A DNA stretch of 48,143 nt from Verrucomicrobiales bacterium. GTDB lineage: Bacteria > Verrucomicrobiota > Verrucomicrobiia > Verrucomicrobiales > DEV007. Location of the stretch: positions 1 to 48,143 of the forward strand of contig JARGOD010000034.1 of NCBI GenBank assembly GCA_029210205.1. Direction: 5' to 3'. Shown one piece after another: positions 33,894-42,771 of this stretch (positions are counted from its first letter, which is position 1; every line of letters starts with the position of its first letter). The position numbers and the translations under genes are program-made. The notes under the pieces are model-generated. The model was not told the origin of the DNA. It saw only the letters and a program-made list of their open reading frames with translations, and did no database searches.

Positions 33894-36221
33894 CTAGAGC
33901 GCTTCAACGATCAGGGTCGCGCTGGCGAATTGGCCCGAGTCGGGGTTGATTGCTTTGATATTGTGCTCACCCGGCTGGAGGATCAGCCAGCGGGTTTTGC
34001 CGTCGATTTCGATTTCAAGACTGTCACTTCTCCACTCAATCGCTTCCCGGCCGCTCCCTGCAATTTCGAGCGGGAATTTTGATCCTCTTCCGGGAAGATC
34101 AGGATCGAGAAATGCGACTGTTCCATCTAAAGGACTTACGATTCGGAAAGTTAGAGCAGTCTCTCCCCCGGAGATAGGCTTCAGGGCAGCGAATTCTCTG
34201 AGATCATTTGCCTCACTTCTCCACCAGTTGGCAAAAGTCGTGGGGAGGAAAGTTTTTTGATCGTGAGAATAGTCGTCTCTTGCCGCCAGGTTAGGAAGCT
34301 TTCCTCTGACGAACCACTCGGACCGTGTTTTCAGGGGACGCACATGAGAAGGAGGAGTTCGACCGGTCAGGGCATCGACTTCGATGCGGACGGCGGACTC
34401 CGGCAAATCGTACCATGCAGGTCTGCGATCCTGATGGAGCTCCAACATGATTCTTCGAAAAATGGGAGCAGCTCCCATCGCTCCGGAAACTTGTTTGAGG
34501 GGGCGATTGGAAAAGCGACCCATCCAAACCCCGACGGTGAACTCTGGTGTAAAGCCGATCGTCCAGTTATCCCGGAAATCGGTCGACGTTCCCGTTTTCG
34601 CGGCACAGTGAAACGGCAGGTTGAGCGCTGAATTGAGACCAAAAGCTTCAGCTCTCGCATTTGTATCCGAGAGGATGTCGGCAATGAGCCAGCTCGTTGC
34701 CGGGTCAAAGACTTGATTCCGGTCGCTATTCAACAGGGTTGAATCACTTGCCTGACCCTGTTGAATCAAGCGATAAGGTTTGAACTTTCCGAGTCGGGCG
34801 AGGCAAGCGTAGGCATTGGTGATCTCTAACAAGCGCACCTCAGCATTTCCAAGGGTGAGTCCGAGCCCGTATTCGGCGACGGAATCGTCGAGACTGGAAA
34901 AGCCGAGGCGATCCCGCAAAAGCTTGTGGAGAAGGGAAGGGCCACCGATTTCATCGAGGAGTTTGACCGCAGGGACGTTCAATGAGTTTGCGAGAGCATG
35001 TCGAACGGAAACGGGTCCATGGAATTGACGGTCAAAATTGACCGGCTGATACGCTCCTGTCGAAGTGATGTATTCAATTGGAGTGTCGGCGATGACTGTC
35101 GCAGCGGTTTTGCCCTGTTCGAGGGCGAGGAGGTAGGTGAAGGGTTTAAGCGTCGAGCCGGCGGAGCGGGGAGTCCATGCGCCATTCATTTGGCCCGCTC
35201 GCGATCCGAAAAAGGAACGGGATCCAGCGAGAGCAAGAACGTCCCCGCTGGCGTTGTCGATCACGACGGCTGCCGCTTGAATGTCGTTCGTTTCCCCTGC
35301 TTCGTGCGCGAGGCGAACGAGTTCTGCTGCAATTGTTGCTTCGACAAAGTCCTGGGTTTTAAGTTGGAGCGTCGTCTCAACCGGAGTTCCCGCCGCTTTG
35401 GCAGACTTCACTTTTGTGGATTCCTGTTCGAGAACAAGATCGACGAAGTGCGGGGCGCGAAAGGTTTGTGCCGGACCGGGGAGAAAACTGAGCGCTTCGA
35501 TGAGGGAGGTCGCAAACTGCGCTTCGGTGAGGTAGCCCTCCTTCTTCATTCTCTTTAGAACCCAGAGCTGTCGCTTCTTTGCAGACTCCATGCTGCGCCA
35601 CGGATTGAATCGTGTCGGTTTGTTAGGTAGGCCTGCAAGCATGGCTGCTTCGGAGACGGAGAGATCTCCCATGGGCTTTCCGAAGTATCCCTGAGCGGCA
35701 GCGCGGGCGCCTGTGTATTGATTTCCGTAGGGAAGCTTGTTGAGGTAAGCTGTCAGAATCGTTTTCTTGTCTGCGAACATCTCAAGTTTCCTCGCAGAAA
35801 ACACCTCAATGAACTTTGTTCGCAGATTTCTCTGTCGTGGCGGCGAATAGAGTTTGATCGTTTGCTGAGTGATCGTGGACGCGCCAGAGGCAAAGCCCTG
35901 ATCGGTGATTCCGTCTCGGAGAGCCCGCCCGAGTCCGATGAAATCAATTCCTCCGTGAGAGAAAAATCGGGAATCTTCAACCGCAACGGTGGCTTCAATT
36001 AAGGTTGCGGGGAAGTCGTTAAAGTTTGCGGGGTCTTCCGCGCGAAACTCCCCGTCGAGGAATCGACGAACGGGCTGCCCGTTCCGATCCACAAAAAGGA
36101 GCCCCTGCGGCGCGCCCTGCTCCAGTTCATCAGGAAGAGTGAAGAAAAGCGGGGCAATGTAGTAGCCCGTTCCGCTTACAAAGAAGGCGGCGATCAGCAG
36201 GCAAGGGAAAAGCTTTTTCAT
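33894..36221 (-). CDS. pbpC: Penicillin-binding protein 1C
   Basis: This 775-aa class A PBP has a short cytoplasmic tail and a membrane anchor at residues 4-20, a GT51 domain (Glu82 in VEDSRFFSHGG, then GASTITQQ) and a transpeptidase domain with S356-x-x-K359 (GSTLKPF), S413-L-N415 and K542-T-G544. The final 100 residues are the BiPBP_C (penicillin-binding C-terminal) domain typical of PbpC. In known bacteria PbpC works with the periplasmic alpha-2-macroglobulin ECAM, and here it starts 24 bp after that gene. Residues 486-498, in a variable stretch before FDPATSWLIADI, are encoded by a short dispersed inverted repeat. All active-site residues are intact. Confidence 0.96.
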   Translation of the reverse strand: MKKLFPCLLIAAFFVSGTGYYIAPLFFTLPDELEQGAPQGLLFVDRNGQPVRRFLDGEFRAEDPANFNDFPATLIEATVAVEDSRFFSHGGIDFIGLGRALRDGITDQGFASGASTITQQTIKLYSPPRQRNLRTKFIEVFSARKLEMFADKKTILTAYLNKLPYGNQYTGARAAAQGYFGKPMGDLSVSEAAMLAGLPNKPTRFNPWRSMESAKKRQLWVLKRMKKEGYLTEAQFATSLIEALSFLPGPAQTFRAPHFVDLVLEQESTKVKSAKAAGTPVETTLQLKTQDFVEATIAAELVRLAHEAGETNDIQAAAVVIDNASGDVLALAGSRSFFGSRAGQMNGAWTPRSAGSTLKPFTYLLALEQGKTAATVIADTPIEYITSTGAYQPVNFDRQFHGPVSVRHALANSLNVPAVKLLDEIGGPSLLHKLLRDRLGFSSLDDSVAEYGLGLTLGNAEVRLLEITNAYACLARLGKFKPYRLIQQGQASDSTLLNSDRNQVFDPATSWLIADILSDTNARAEAFGLNSALNLPFHCAAKTGTSTDFRDNWTIGFTPEFTVGVWMGRFSNRPLKQVSGAMGAAPIFRRIMLELHQDRRPAWYDLPESAVRIEVDALTGRTPPSHVRPLKTRSEWFVRGKLPNLAARDDYSHDQKTFLPTTFANWWRSEANDLREFAALKPISGGETALTFRIVSPLDGTVAFLDPDLPGRGSKFPLEIAGSGREAIEWRSDSLEIEIDGKTRWLILQPGEHNIKAINPDSGQFASATLIVEAL
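34729..34765. repeat. CCCTGTTGAAT-type dispersed element, copy 3 (inverted repeat inside pbpC)
   Basis: TTCAACAGGGT (34729-34739) and ACCCTGTTGAA (34755-34765) are perfect 11-bp inverted arms around a 15-nt spacer. Inside, GTTGAATCA at 34738 and 34760 is repeated at 22 bp. The reverse complement aligns closely with the element at 1115-1145, including the CAACCCTGTT segment and the spacer length. It encodes residues 486-498 of PbpC in a frame different from that used in the sulfatase copy, so conservation is at the DNA level. Confidence 0.72.
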
Positions 36222-36245
36222 TCTCGTATACTCTGTCTCTTCGCA

Positions 36246-39200
36246 CTATCGAATCGCGACCCTGGTTTCGCTGGGACGGAGAGTGCCTGCAGCAATTCGC
36301 TCAGTTCCACTGAGCCCGAACCGCTGCGGTTCATACATTGCTTCGATCTTGGCGGGTGGGGCGGTAACCTGACCGGGCGCGACAACTCGAGCGAGATATT
36401 GCAGCGAGTAGTCACCACTACTGAAGACAGAGTCCGCAAAGAAGAGGACGCGATCTTTTCGGATCTCCCGGTAGCTGGTGTAGAGGGTTCGGCGCTTTTG
36501 CTGCGAGTTTACCTTCTGGGTTGCCTGTGATTTAAAGGTCGGATTAATCGCCTCAAAGATGGAAGGAAGCGGGTCGTCGATTGCGAGATAGGTTTCCTTT
36601 GCGGCGGGAAGATTCATCTCGAGCGTGACGAGAATGAGGTCTCCAATGCGAAGATCCTCCGCTGCGGAGATCGATCCATCGTTTTCAACTTTTTCATAGG
36701 TTCGTCTGATGGCGAACCCCTTGTTCTCCGGTTCAATTGGCATCAACTCGGGACGAGTCTCTACCGTCACCGAAACGTAGACTGGAGAGTTTGACCCCGG
36801 CGTGATGTGGAGGTCGCCCTTTCCGATTTCACCTTCAAAGCTGAAGGAGGTGCTATCGCTACCAGGCTGCTCAGGGAGTTCGATCACTGCTTCATTATCT
36901 CCGAGGGTCAGGGTGACTTCGTTGCTGCTCAGGGTGCCGGAGACGGATTCGCCGTATGAGGCCAGAGCAATGAGGGGCCAGGCGTTCGAATAGGTGTTAC
37001 CCCAGCCGTTGCGGGGCTGGCGAAGTTTCATGAGGTCGTCGACGAGGGCGTCGGCTTTCTCGCTGCGTGGCGCATACTTAACCTGGGCGAGGAGACGCGT
37101 CGCGGCAATGTAGGGTTGGCGATACCACGAAACTTCGGCGACGGGCACGATTTTATCCGGAGATAGAAGGGCATCGATTCTTGCCGTGTCAGCAGAACCG
37201 GTTTCGATCATGGCAAGAGCGAGCAACGCCCGCGCTTCTCCTGAGAGTTGCGGGGTCTTGTTGTAGAGGACCTCGTGATAGCTTGTCTCATTCACCCCAG
37301 CGAGAGCAAGGGCGTAGGAGGCAAGGCAGCGCTGTGAAAGCTGATAAGGATCAGTGATCCCGGAGGTGTTGCGAAGGTTCTTGGCGAGATATTTCCAAAG
37401 TGCTTCCGCTTGTGCTGATGGAATTTCGATTTCCTGTTGCTGAGCCAGAGCAATCGCAACGGCGCCGTAAGCACTGCCCCAGAGCACAGATTCGTTGCTT
37501 CCCGGCCAGTAGCCGAGCCCTCCGTCTCCGGTCTGCATTGAAAAGAGTCGCTGGATCCCTGTTTTGATCGTTTCGGAAACTTCCTCCTCCGTTTTGTCGA
37601 GCTCTGGAAGGACCTCGCGAAGCTGTTGCGTACTGAGCCAGGGAATGAGAGACGAGGTCGTTTGCTCGACGCAGCCGTAAGGATACCGCAAGAGGTAATC
37701 GAGACCATCTGCTGCTTCAATGAGACGTGAGTTTGAAATTCTAACATTGACAGATCCATGCCCATTGAGGAGCCGGTCCTCGACAGCCTGGAGGGCGGTC
37801 GAGAAGTCACCCGCCTCTCGCAGCGTGAAGCTGTGCGATTCCCGAAGGAGAGGAAGGGGGTAGCCGACTTGAGTGGTTGACTCGGTTGCATCGCGGAGGC
37901 GGTCGTTCGTGATCGAACGAACCTCCCAGTTCCATTTGGCTTCGCCTACCTTGGTGAGCGCAATGGGGAAGCTGAGCGTTTCGGTAGCTCCGGGATCCAG
38001 AATCGCGGTGACTGTGCGGTTCACGGAAGAGTTTCCCTGCGGGAGGGAGGTTAATTCAGCTCCGATCTGGGAGAGGAACGCAGCATGATTGTCGAGGGTC
38101 ACAGTGACCTCAACTTCCTGCGTTTCGGTCGTGTTGTTATGGAGCACAGCCGAGACATCGACTTGATCGGTCAAGTTAGTGAAGACGGGCAGGGCCGGTT
38201 CAATGATGAGAGGCTTGTTGATTACCAGTGGAGCTTCAGCATGGCCAAAGCGATTTCCCTCAGCGACGACGGCCATGAGGCGGAACTCGGTTAGATTGTC
38301 CGGGGCAGTAAATCGAACGGTAGCCTTTCCATTGGCATCAGTGATGAGAGATGGTTCCCAGACGGCGAGGGCCTTAAAATCTTTCCGAACGCGATCAGGA
38401 TCGAGCCCTTTCGCCGATCCGCCACCTCCGATAACGTATCCTTTGTTAACAAAGTCCTGCTCAAGAGGATTCTCCGGAAGCAGGCTGCTGAGGCTCTGTC
38501 CGGTCATGACCGCAAGAGGGAATGCCGCATGAAAGAGTTCATATGGATCCGGTGTTTTGTGTCCTGTCAGGCTGAGGACGCCTTCGTCAACGGCCCAGAG
38601 AGTGACTTCTGTTCCGGAGGCTGGATGATCGTCATTCCCGGTGGCTGTGATCGTTACTTCGACTTCTTCGCCGGGCTGAAAGTATTCGGCTCCGCCGGAA
38701 TCAAGTGTCACTTCGAGACGGCTCGTGGGATCGTCGATTTCCAATTGGCAATAGCCAAGCCGATAGTCCGCCGAGGTGTGAATGTGAGGACTGTCTTCCG
38801 AGCCTCGAATAACCATTACCGAAGCAAAGATGTTCGGGGCGTCGCCCTTCTCGATCGGGATTTCAATAAGCGTTTCATATTGATTGATCACCAGTGATTT
38901 GGTGGAGCGTACGCCTCCGCGTTCTGTCGAGAGGAGGGCATGACCAAAGACCGGGGAACGAACGAGGAGTTTTGCTGTCTCACCGGGTTCGTAGCTGGTT
39001 TTGTCAGGAATGAGATCGATTCGGATGACATCATACCAGGACCACGAAGGCTCTTCGGCTCCGATCAGGGTGAAGCGAGTGCGAGTGATGGCAGGGCGCC
39101 CCTGCTCGTCGCGCGCGGTAAGGGTGATGATGTAGTCGCCCGCTTCATTGAAGGTGAGATCGTGGCGCTGTGCCAGTGTCAGGCCGGTGTTTGTATCGGT

Positions 39201-41615
39201 GCGCGTCTCAAGAGAAACTGATTCTTCGCCCACCATCTGGAGCGTGCGATCATTGCGGTGTGTCATCTTGCCGTTCGCGCCGAGTACTTTGACGGTGTTC
39301 CAGATTTCTTTTTCAACCAAAAGAGTCACGTCGATTGGAGTGGTGTGGGCGTCTCCCTCACTGGAAACAGCGGCGATAGAAAAAGTTGCCGTGTCGCCCG
39401 CACGATGAACTCCTTCCGGGGTCCGCATCCCAAGGTAGAAATCCGAACTGTGGACCGTAATTCGGGTCGAGTTTGAGATCGTCTGCTGATTGGCATCGGT
39501 GACTTGAGCGGTCAGGGAAACACTGCGCGGTCCCGGGTTCAGGCTCTGCCTGGGTAGCTTCACGGGAATGTTGGCAGTTCCCTGTGATGAAAGTGGCGTC
39601 GCTCCGTTGTCAGAGAAATTCTCCCGATCGACGGTGAGGTCACCGAACTCAAATTCTTCGAATCCCCGGGGTCGGGGATACTGACTGTAGGAATAAACGT
39701 TCCATTTCAGCTCGGCTTTCGAAAGCGCTTTCCCCATGTAGTAGTTGGCCGTGATTGGGATCTCAATGTCGTCACCGGAGAGGTATGTGGCCTCATTCCC
39801 GAAGCCTATTTCGAAAGTGTTGACCCGGTATTCTTCGACTTGGAATGAGGCCGAAGCCTTTAATCTCCAGTCGGGCCGTTCGACTCCCTCTGGATTGAAA
39901 TCCAGTTCGACAGAGTGCCATCCCATTCCGGCAGAGGGCAGCGTAAAAGTATCATCGAAACTCCCTATCTCACTGAGTGTGATTTCTTTGTCGACGAGTT
40001 TTCGTTGGCGGCCATCAAAGACGCGGAGCGTTGCTTTTCCATGCCCCGGGCCGAGAAGGCTATCCTCATCGATGAAGCGGGAGAGTCCTTTGATCATGAC
40101 TTTGTCGCCGGGTTTGTAGATGTTACGATCCGTGAAAAGCAAGGTGCGGCGCTCGCCGTCGATGACGTCGTCGTAGCGTTGATCTATTGAAAAACTCCAG
40201 AGACCGAGTGAGTTGAGATCTTCGTAGAAGCGTATGACATGGCGGTCCGCTCCGTGGCTGGCGTCGAGAAAGAACCGCTCATCGTCCCGCTCGGCGTAGA
40301 TGATGCTTGAGAAAGTGGCGGTCGCTGCATTGTTCGTCGTGATCTCGACGAGCGGTTCCGCGTTTTCATTGACGAGTCGAATCGAAGTTCCCGGAAGTGG
40401 TTTCCCGGACTTGAGAGAAAAGCTATAGACGGTGGTTCCGTCTGGAGACTGTTTCCAAACGAGGCCGATATCAGTGAGTTGAATGAGCGATTGTGCGCCT
40501 ACTTCCAGTTTTTCACGAGTTGATGATTTACCCTCCGAGCAGAGATAGAAAGCACCAGTCGTAGCCCCTTTTGTGATATCACTCCAATTCAGGGAAAGGT
40601 TCTCCGTTTCATCGATGCCGCTCGTCGAGCCGTTGAATTCATCATAAATGGTAGAGCCAGAAACGTTGGAAAAGGCGAGCGATTGCTTCTCGCCCCAGCC
40701 TTCGTAGTGATCGTCGTATTCACGAAGGGCGAGAATGAGTTCGTCACCGCTGAGACTCTTCACTCTGGTTCGCAGTCCAGTCAGGTTACCCATTTTGATG
40801 TCGAAACGACGATGCCCGGCCGCGTTTTGGGTCGTCGAGAAAGCTGGAAAGGAAATGAAGCCGGGATTCGGAGTGAATTGAGTGATGCCGGTAAAGACTT
40901 GGCTCAGCTGTGTCGTGTCGTGTCCGATGATCCCATCTTTCACGGTGACGCGGTACTCGATTCCAAACTGGAAATCGCCCTTTAGGTTGATGCGATAGTT
41001 TCCCAGCTCGATCGAGAAGTTCGCGGGCTGAGGCGAGACGTTAACGAAATCGCTGAGAACGTCGGCCGTGAACTCGCTGCTGAGGCTTTTCTTATTGTGT
41101 CGAATCTGGATGATTCGATCTGAGTCGTATTCGTTGCGTGTCTCAACTTCATCGATCACGAAGGCATTGAGATTCCCGATGTAGCTGAGTTGTCCTTCTA
41201 CAATTTCATGAGAGCCGGAAAGGCTTTTCATTCCGGCACGCCCATTGAGATACCAACTTCCGCCGACCGGGAGATCGACGCTTGGCTTGATGACGATAAA
41301 GTTATCAAGTGGTGGCAGTTTGCCTTCGTCACTTTTTAGCTTCCGGACTTCAGCTTCGGTTGGAACGGTGGCCGTGATTGCCGCAAAACGTTCGTTAGCT
41401 TTATCATAGAGCTGAAAGTATCGACTGATCTGGTTTACATCGACGGACTCGCTGAATTGAAGCAGGATCGGTGACTTCGGTTTCAGTGGATTGTTCGAGT
41501 CAAAACGATAGGGAAATTTCGAATAGGTCAGCGACTGTTGGCCGGATTCATCGGCCGCGACAGGAAAGGTGAAAAGAAGGGTGGTGAGGGTGAGTAGTAG
41601 ACACAGCGATTTCAT
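36246..41615 (-). CDS. Alpha-2-macroglobulin family protein with CxEQ thioester motif
   Basis: This 1789-aa protein is exported by a Sec signal (MKSLCLLLTLTTLLFTFPVAA). The long N-terminal half has the macroglobulin beta domains, including YKPGDKVMIKGLSR and LIPDKTSYEPGETAKLLVRSP. The conserved A2M block at about residue 1080 reads ALAVWEPSLITDANGKATVRF. The thioester motif is C1315-V-E-Q1318 in YPYGCVEQTTSS, followed by an alpha-alpha toroid TED domain (GDGGLGYWPGS). Bacterial members trap proteases that attack the cell and work with PBP1C, whose gene follows 24 bp downstream. E. coli ECAM is a lipoprotein; here no lipobox cysteine is seen, so this protein may be soluble in the periplasm. 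The gene is the last but one of a long minus-strand envelope run. Confidence 0.95.
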   Translation of the reverse strand: MKSLCLLLTLTTLLFTFPVAADESGQQSLTYSKFPYRFDSNNPLKPKSPILLQFSESVDVNQISRYFQLYDKANERFAAITATVPTEAEVRKLKSDEGKLPPLDNFIVIKPSVDLPVGGSWYLNGRAGMKSLSGSHEIVEGQLSYIGNLNAFVIDEVETRNEYDSDRIIQIRHNKKSLSSEFTADVLSDFVNVSPQPANFSIELGNYRINLKGDFQFGIEYRVTVKDGIIGHDTTQLSQVFTGITQFTPNPGFISFPAFSTTQNAAGHRRFDIKMGNLTGLRTRVKSLSGDELILALREYDDHYEGWGEKQSLAFSNVSGSTIYDEFNGSTSGIDETENLSLNWSDITKGATTGAFYLCSEGKSSTREKLEVGAQSLIQLTDIGLVWKQSPDGTTVYSFSLKSGKPLPGTSIRLVNENAEPLVEITTNNAATATFSSIIYAERDDERFFLDASHGADRHVIRFYEDLNSLGLWSFSIDQRYDDVIDGERRTLLFTDRNIYKPGDKVMIKGLSRFIDEDSLLGPGHGKATLRVFDGRQRKLVDKEITLSEIGSFDDTFTLPSAGMGWHSVELDFNPEGVERPDWRLKASASFQVEEYRVNTFEIGFGNEATYLSGDDIEIPITANYYMGKALSKAELKWNVYSYSQYPRPRGFEEFEFGDLTVDRENFSDNGATPLSSQGTANIPVKLPRQSLNPGPRSVSLTAQVTDANQQTISNSTRITVHSSDFYLGMRTPEGVHRAGDTATFSIAAVSSEGDAHTTPIDVTLLVEKEIWNTVKVLGANGKMTHRNDRTLQMVGEESVSLETRTDTNTGLTLAQRHDLTFNEAGDYIITLTARDEQGRPAITRTRFTLIGAEEPSWSWYDVIRIDLIPDKTSYEPGETAKLLVRSPVFGHALLSTERGGVRSTKSLVINQYETLIEIPIEKGDAPNIFASVMVIRGSEDSPHIHTSADYRLGYCQLEIDDPTSRLEVTLDSGGAEYFQPGEEVEVTITATGNDDHPASGTEVTLWAVDEGVLSLTGHKTPDPYELFHAAFPLAVMTGQSLSSLLPENPLEQDFVNKGYVIGGGGSAKGLDPDRVRKDFKALAVWEPSLITDANGKATVRFTAPDNLTEFRLMAVVAEGNRFGHAEAPLVINKPLIIEPALPVFTNLTDQVDVSAVLHNNTTETQEVEVTVTLDNHAAFLSQIGAELTSLPQGNSSVNRTVTAILDPGATETLSFPIALTKVGEAKWNWEVRSITNDRLRDATESTTQVGYPLPLLRESHSFTLREAGDFSTALQAVEDRLLNGHGSVNVRISNSRLIEAADGLDYLLRYPYGCVEQTTSSLIPWLSTQQLREVLPELDKTEEEVSETIKTGIQRLFSMQTGDGGLGYWPGSNESVLWGSAYGAVAIALAQQQEIEIPSAQAEALWKYLAKNLRNTSGITDPYQLSQRCLASYALALAGVNETSYHEVLYNKTPQLSGEARALLALAMIETGSADTARIDALLSPDKIVPVAEVSWYRQPYIAATRLLAQVKYAPRSEKADALVDDLMKLRQPRNGWGNTYSNAWPLIALASYGESVSGTLSSNEVTLTLGDNEAVIELPEQPGSDSTSFSFEGEIGKGDLHITPGSNSPVYVSVTVETRPELMPIEPENKGFAIRRTYEKVENDGSISAAEDLRIGDLILVTLEMNLPAAKETYLAIDDPLPSIFEAINPTFKSQATQKVNSQQKRRTLYTSYREIRKDRVLFFADSVFSSGDYSLQYLARVVAPGQVTAPPAKIEAMYEPQRFGLSGTERIAAGTLRPSETRVAIR

Positions 41616-41729
41616 GAGATGAGAAGTTCCTATTGATGGGACGACTCATACGGCTCGCTTATGAGAAATCTTTCAGGTCGATTTTGTAACGGGCTCTCGC
41701 AGTGAGATTCCCGACAAGAGTAATCGCTT

Positions 41730-41764
41730 CGCCTGAAAAGCGCTCGTTTCACCCCGATCAGGCG
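41730..41764. terminator. Stem-loop between DUF6768 and alpha-2-macroglobulin genes
   Basis: CGCCTGA (41730-41736) pairs with TCAGGCG (41758-41764), and AAAGCGC and GCGCTTT give an alternative overlapping stem. It lies 16 bp after the DUF6768 stop (minus strand). No T run follows in the direction of that gene, so it may be a weak terminator or a leader structure for the macroglobulin gene. The rest of 41616-41780 has no gene. Confidence 0.35.
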
Positions 41765-41780
41765 CTTTAGCTCTCTTTTA

Positions 41781-42158
41781 CTATTCTGACATGCCTGAGA
41801 TCGCCAGCTCAAGGCGTTTAATTTCGCGAACGATGGCATTGCGATGCATGTCGAGCCAGAACCACATTTTGAGGAGGCCTACCACCATGATGCAGAAAGC
41901 GGCACCGATTCCCCACCCAACAATTTCCTTTGTTGTGTCGGTTTCCGGAGCGGCGAATTGCATTCCGCACCAGATTGCTCCACCGAGGAAAATGAAGATC
42001 CAGATCGTTGCGTAGACGGTGATCCATCTGTTCCGGCCGCGAAAGGAATCTCCGATCATTTCGAAAACAGAGGGGTCGTGAGAGAGTTTCTTGAGTAGCT
42101 TCCGGTCTTCTTCCGAAAACGACTCCGTGAGGAGTTGGTCGAGTTCTTCTTCTTTCAT
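41781..42158 (-). CDS. DUF6768-family two-helix membrane protein, ECF-sigma partner
   Basis: This 125-aa protein has an acidic N-terminus (EEELDQLLTESFSEEDRKLLKKL), the block PSVFEMIGDSFRGRNRWITVYATI, a first helix (about residues 46-67), a second helix (about 81-101) and an amphipathic end (MHRNAIVREIKRLELAISGM). This pattern matches DUF6768, found beside sigma-70-type genes. It lies 13 bp downstream of the sigma gene. A role as anti-sigma factor or its accessory is plausible by position, but no zinc anti-sigma motif is present. Confidence 0.75.
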   Translation of the reverse strand: MKEEELDQLLTESFSEEDRKLLKKLSHDPSVFEMIGDSFRGRNRWITVYATIWIFIFLGGAIWCGMQFAAPETDTTKEIVGWGIGAAFCIMVVGLLKMWFWLDMHRNAIVREIKRLELAISGMSE

Positions 42159-42171
42159 TTTGACTTGTGGA

Positions 42172-42726
42172 TTAGGGATTAGAGTTCAGTTGGTGACGGA
42201 GATGTTGGCGGGCAGTAAAGAGGCGGGATTTGACAGTTCCCTCGGGGATGTTTTCTATCGCCCCGATTTCGATCAGGGTGAGTCCTTCGTAGTAGTGAAG
42301 TCGGAGGAGTTCCCGGTCGACTTCTTCGAGAAAAGAGAGCGCATCGCGAATCCTGTCTCGCGGGTGATCTCTTCCAGTTTCCGGTATCGATGCCGGGTTG
42401 GTCGCACACAGTGCGGGGAGGGTTCGTTCTTTGGTTCTGCGCCGGATCCAGTCCCGGCTCTTGTTAGAGACGATTGTGAATGACCAGCTTCGGAATTTCA
42501 CCGGGTCGTCGAGTTTCCGGATTCCATTCGCGATCGCGATCAGTGCTTCCTGGACAATGTCTGAGGTCGCATCTGCGTCTACGGTGAGACGATAGGCTCG
42601 TGAAGCGAGTCTGGGTTGCCATCTTCGTAGTAGTAGATTCAGGGCTCCTACTGAACCCTCCTGGCTTCGCAGAACGAGCCACTCATCGGTGATCTGGTCC
42701 GCTTTCCGTTGCATTGTCTTTGCCAT
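42172..42726 (-). CDS. ECF-type RNA polymerase sigma factor
   Basis: The ATG at 42726 gives 184 aa; another ATG at 42765 is possible. Region 2 is visible in LLLRRWQPRLASRAYRLTVD followed by ATSDIVQEALIAIANGIRKL, and region 4 in LEEVDRELLRLHYYEGLTLI, then IGAIENIPEGTVKSRLFTARQHL. The protein follows the M48 protease gene by 45 bp and precedes the DUF6768 gene by 13 bp. It may direct transcription of the envelope genes around it (inference). No promoter motif pair shared by neighbouring starts was identified by eye. Confidence 0.9.
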   Translation of the reverse strand: MAKTMQRKADQITDEWLVLRSQEGSVGALNLLLRRWQPRLASRAYRLTVDADATSDIVQEALIAIANGIRKLDDPVKFRSWSFTIVSNKSRDWIRRRTKERTLPALCATNPASIPETGRDHPRDRIRDALSFLEEVDRELLRLHYYEGLTLIEIGAIENIPEGTVKSRLFTARQHLRHQLNSNP

Positions 42727-42771
42727 TCTAACAGGGGAGTCGTTGGCAGAGGCAAAAAGGTTCAAACAATC

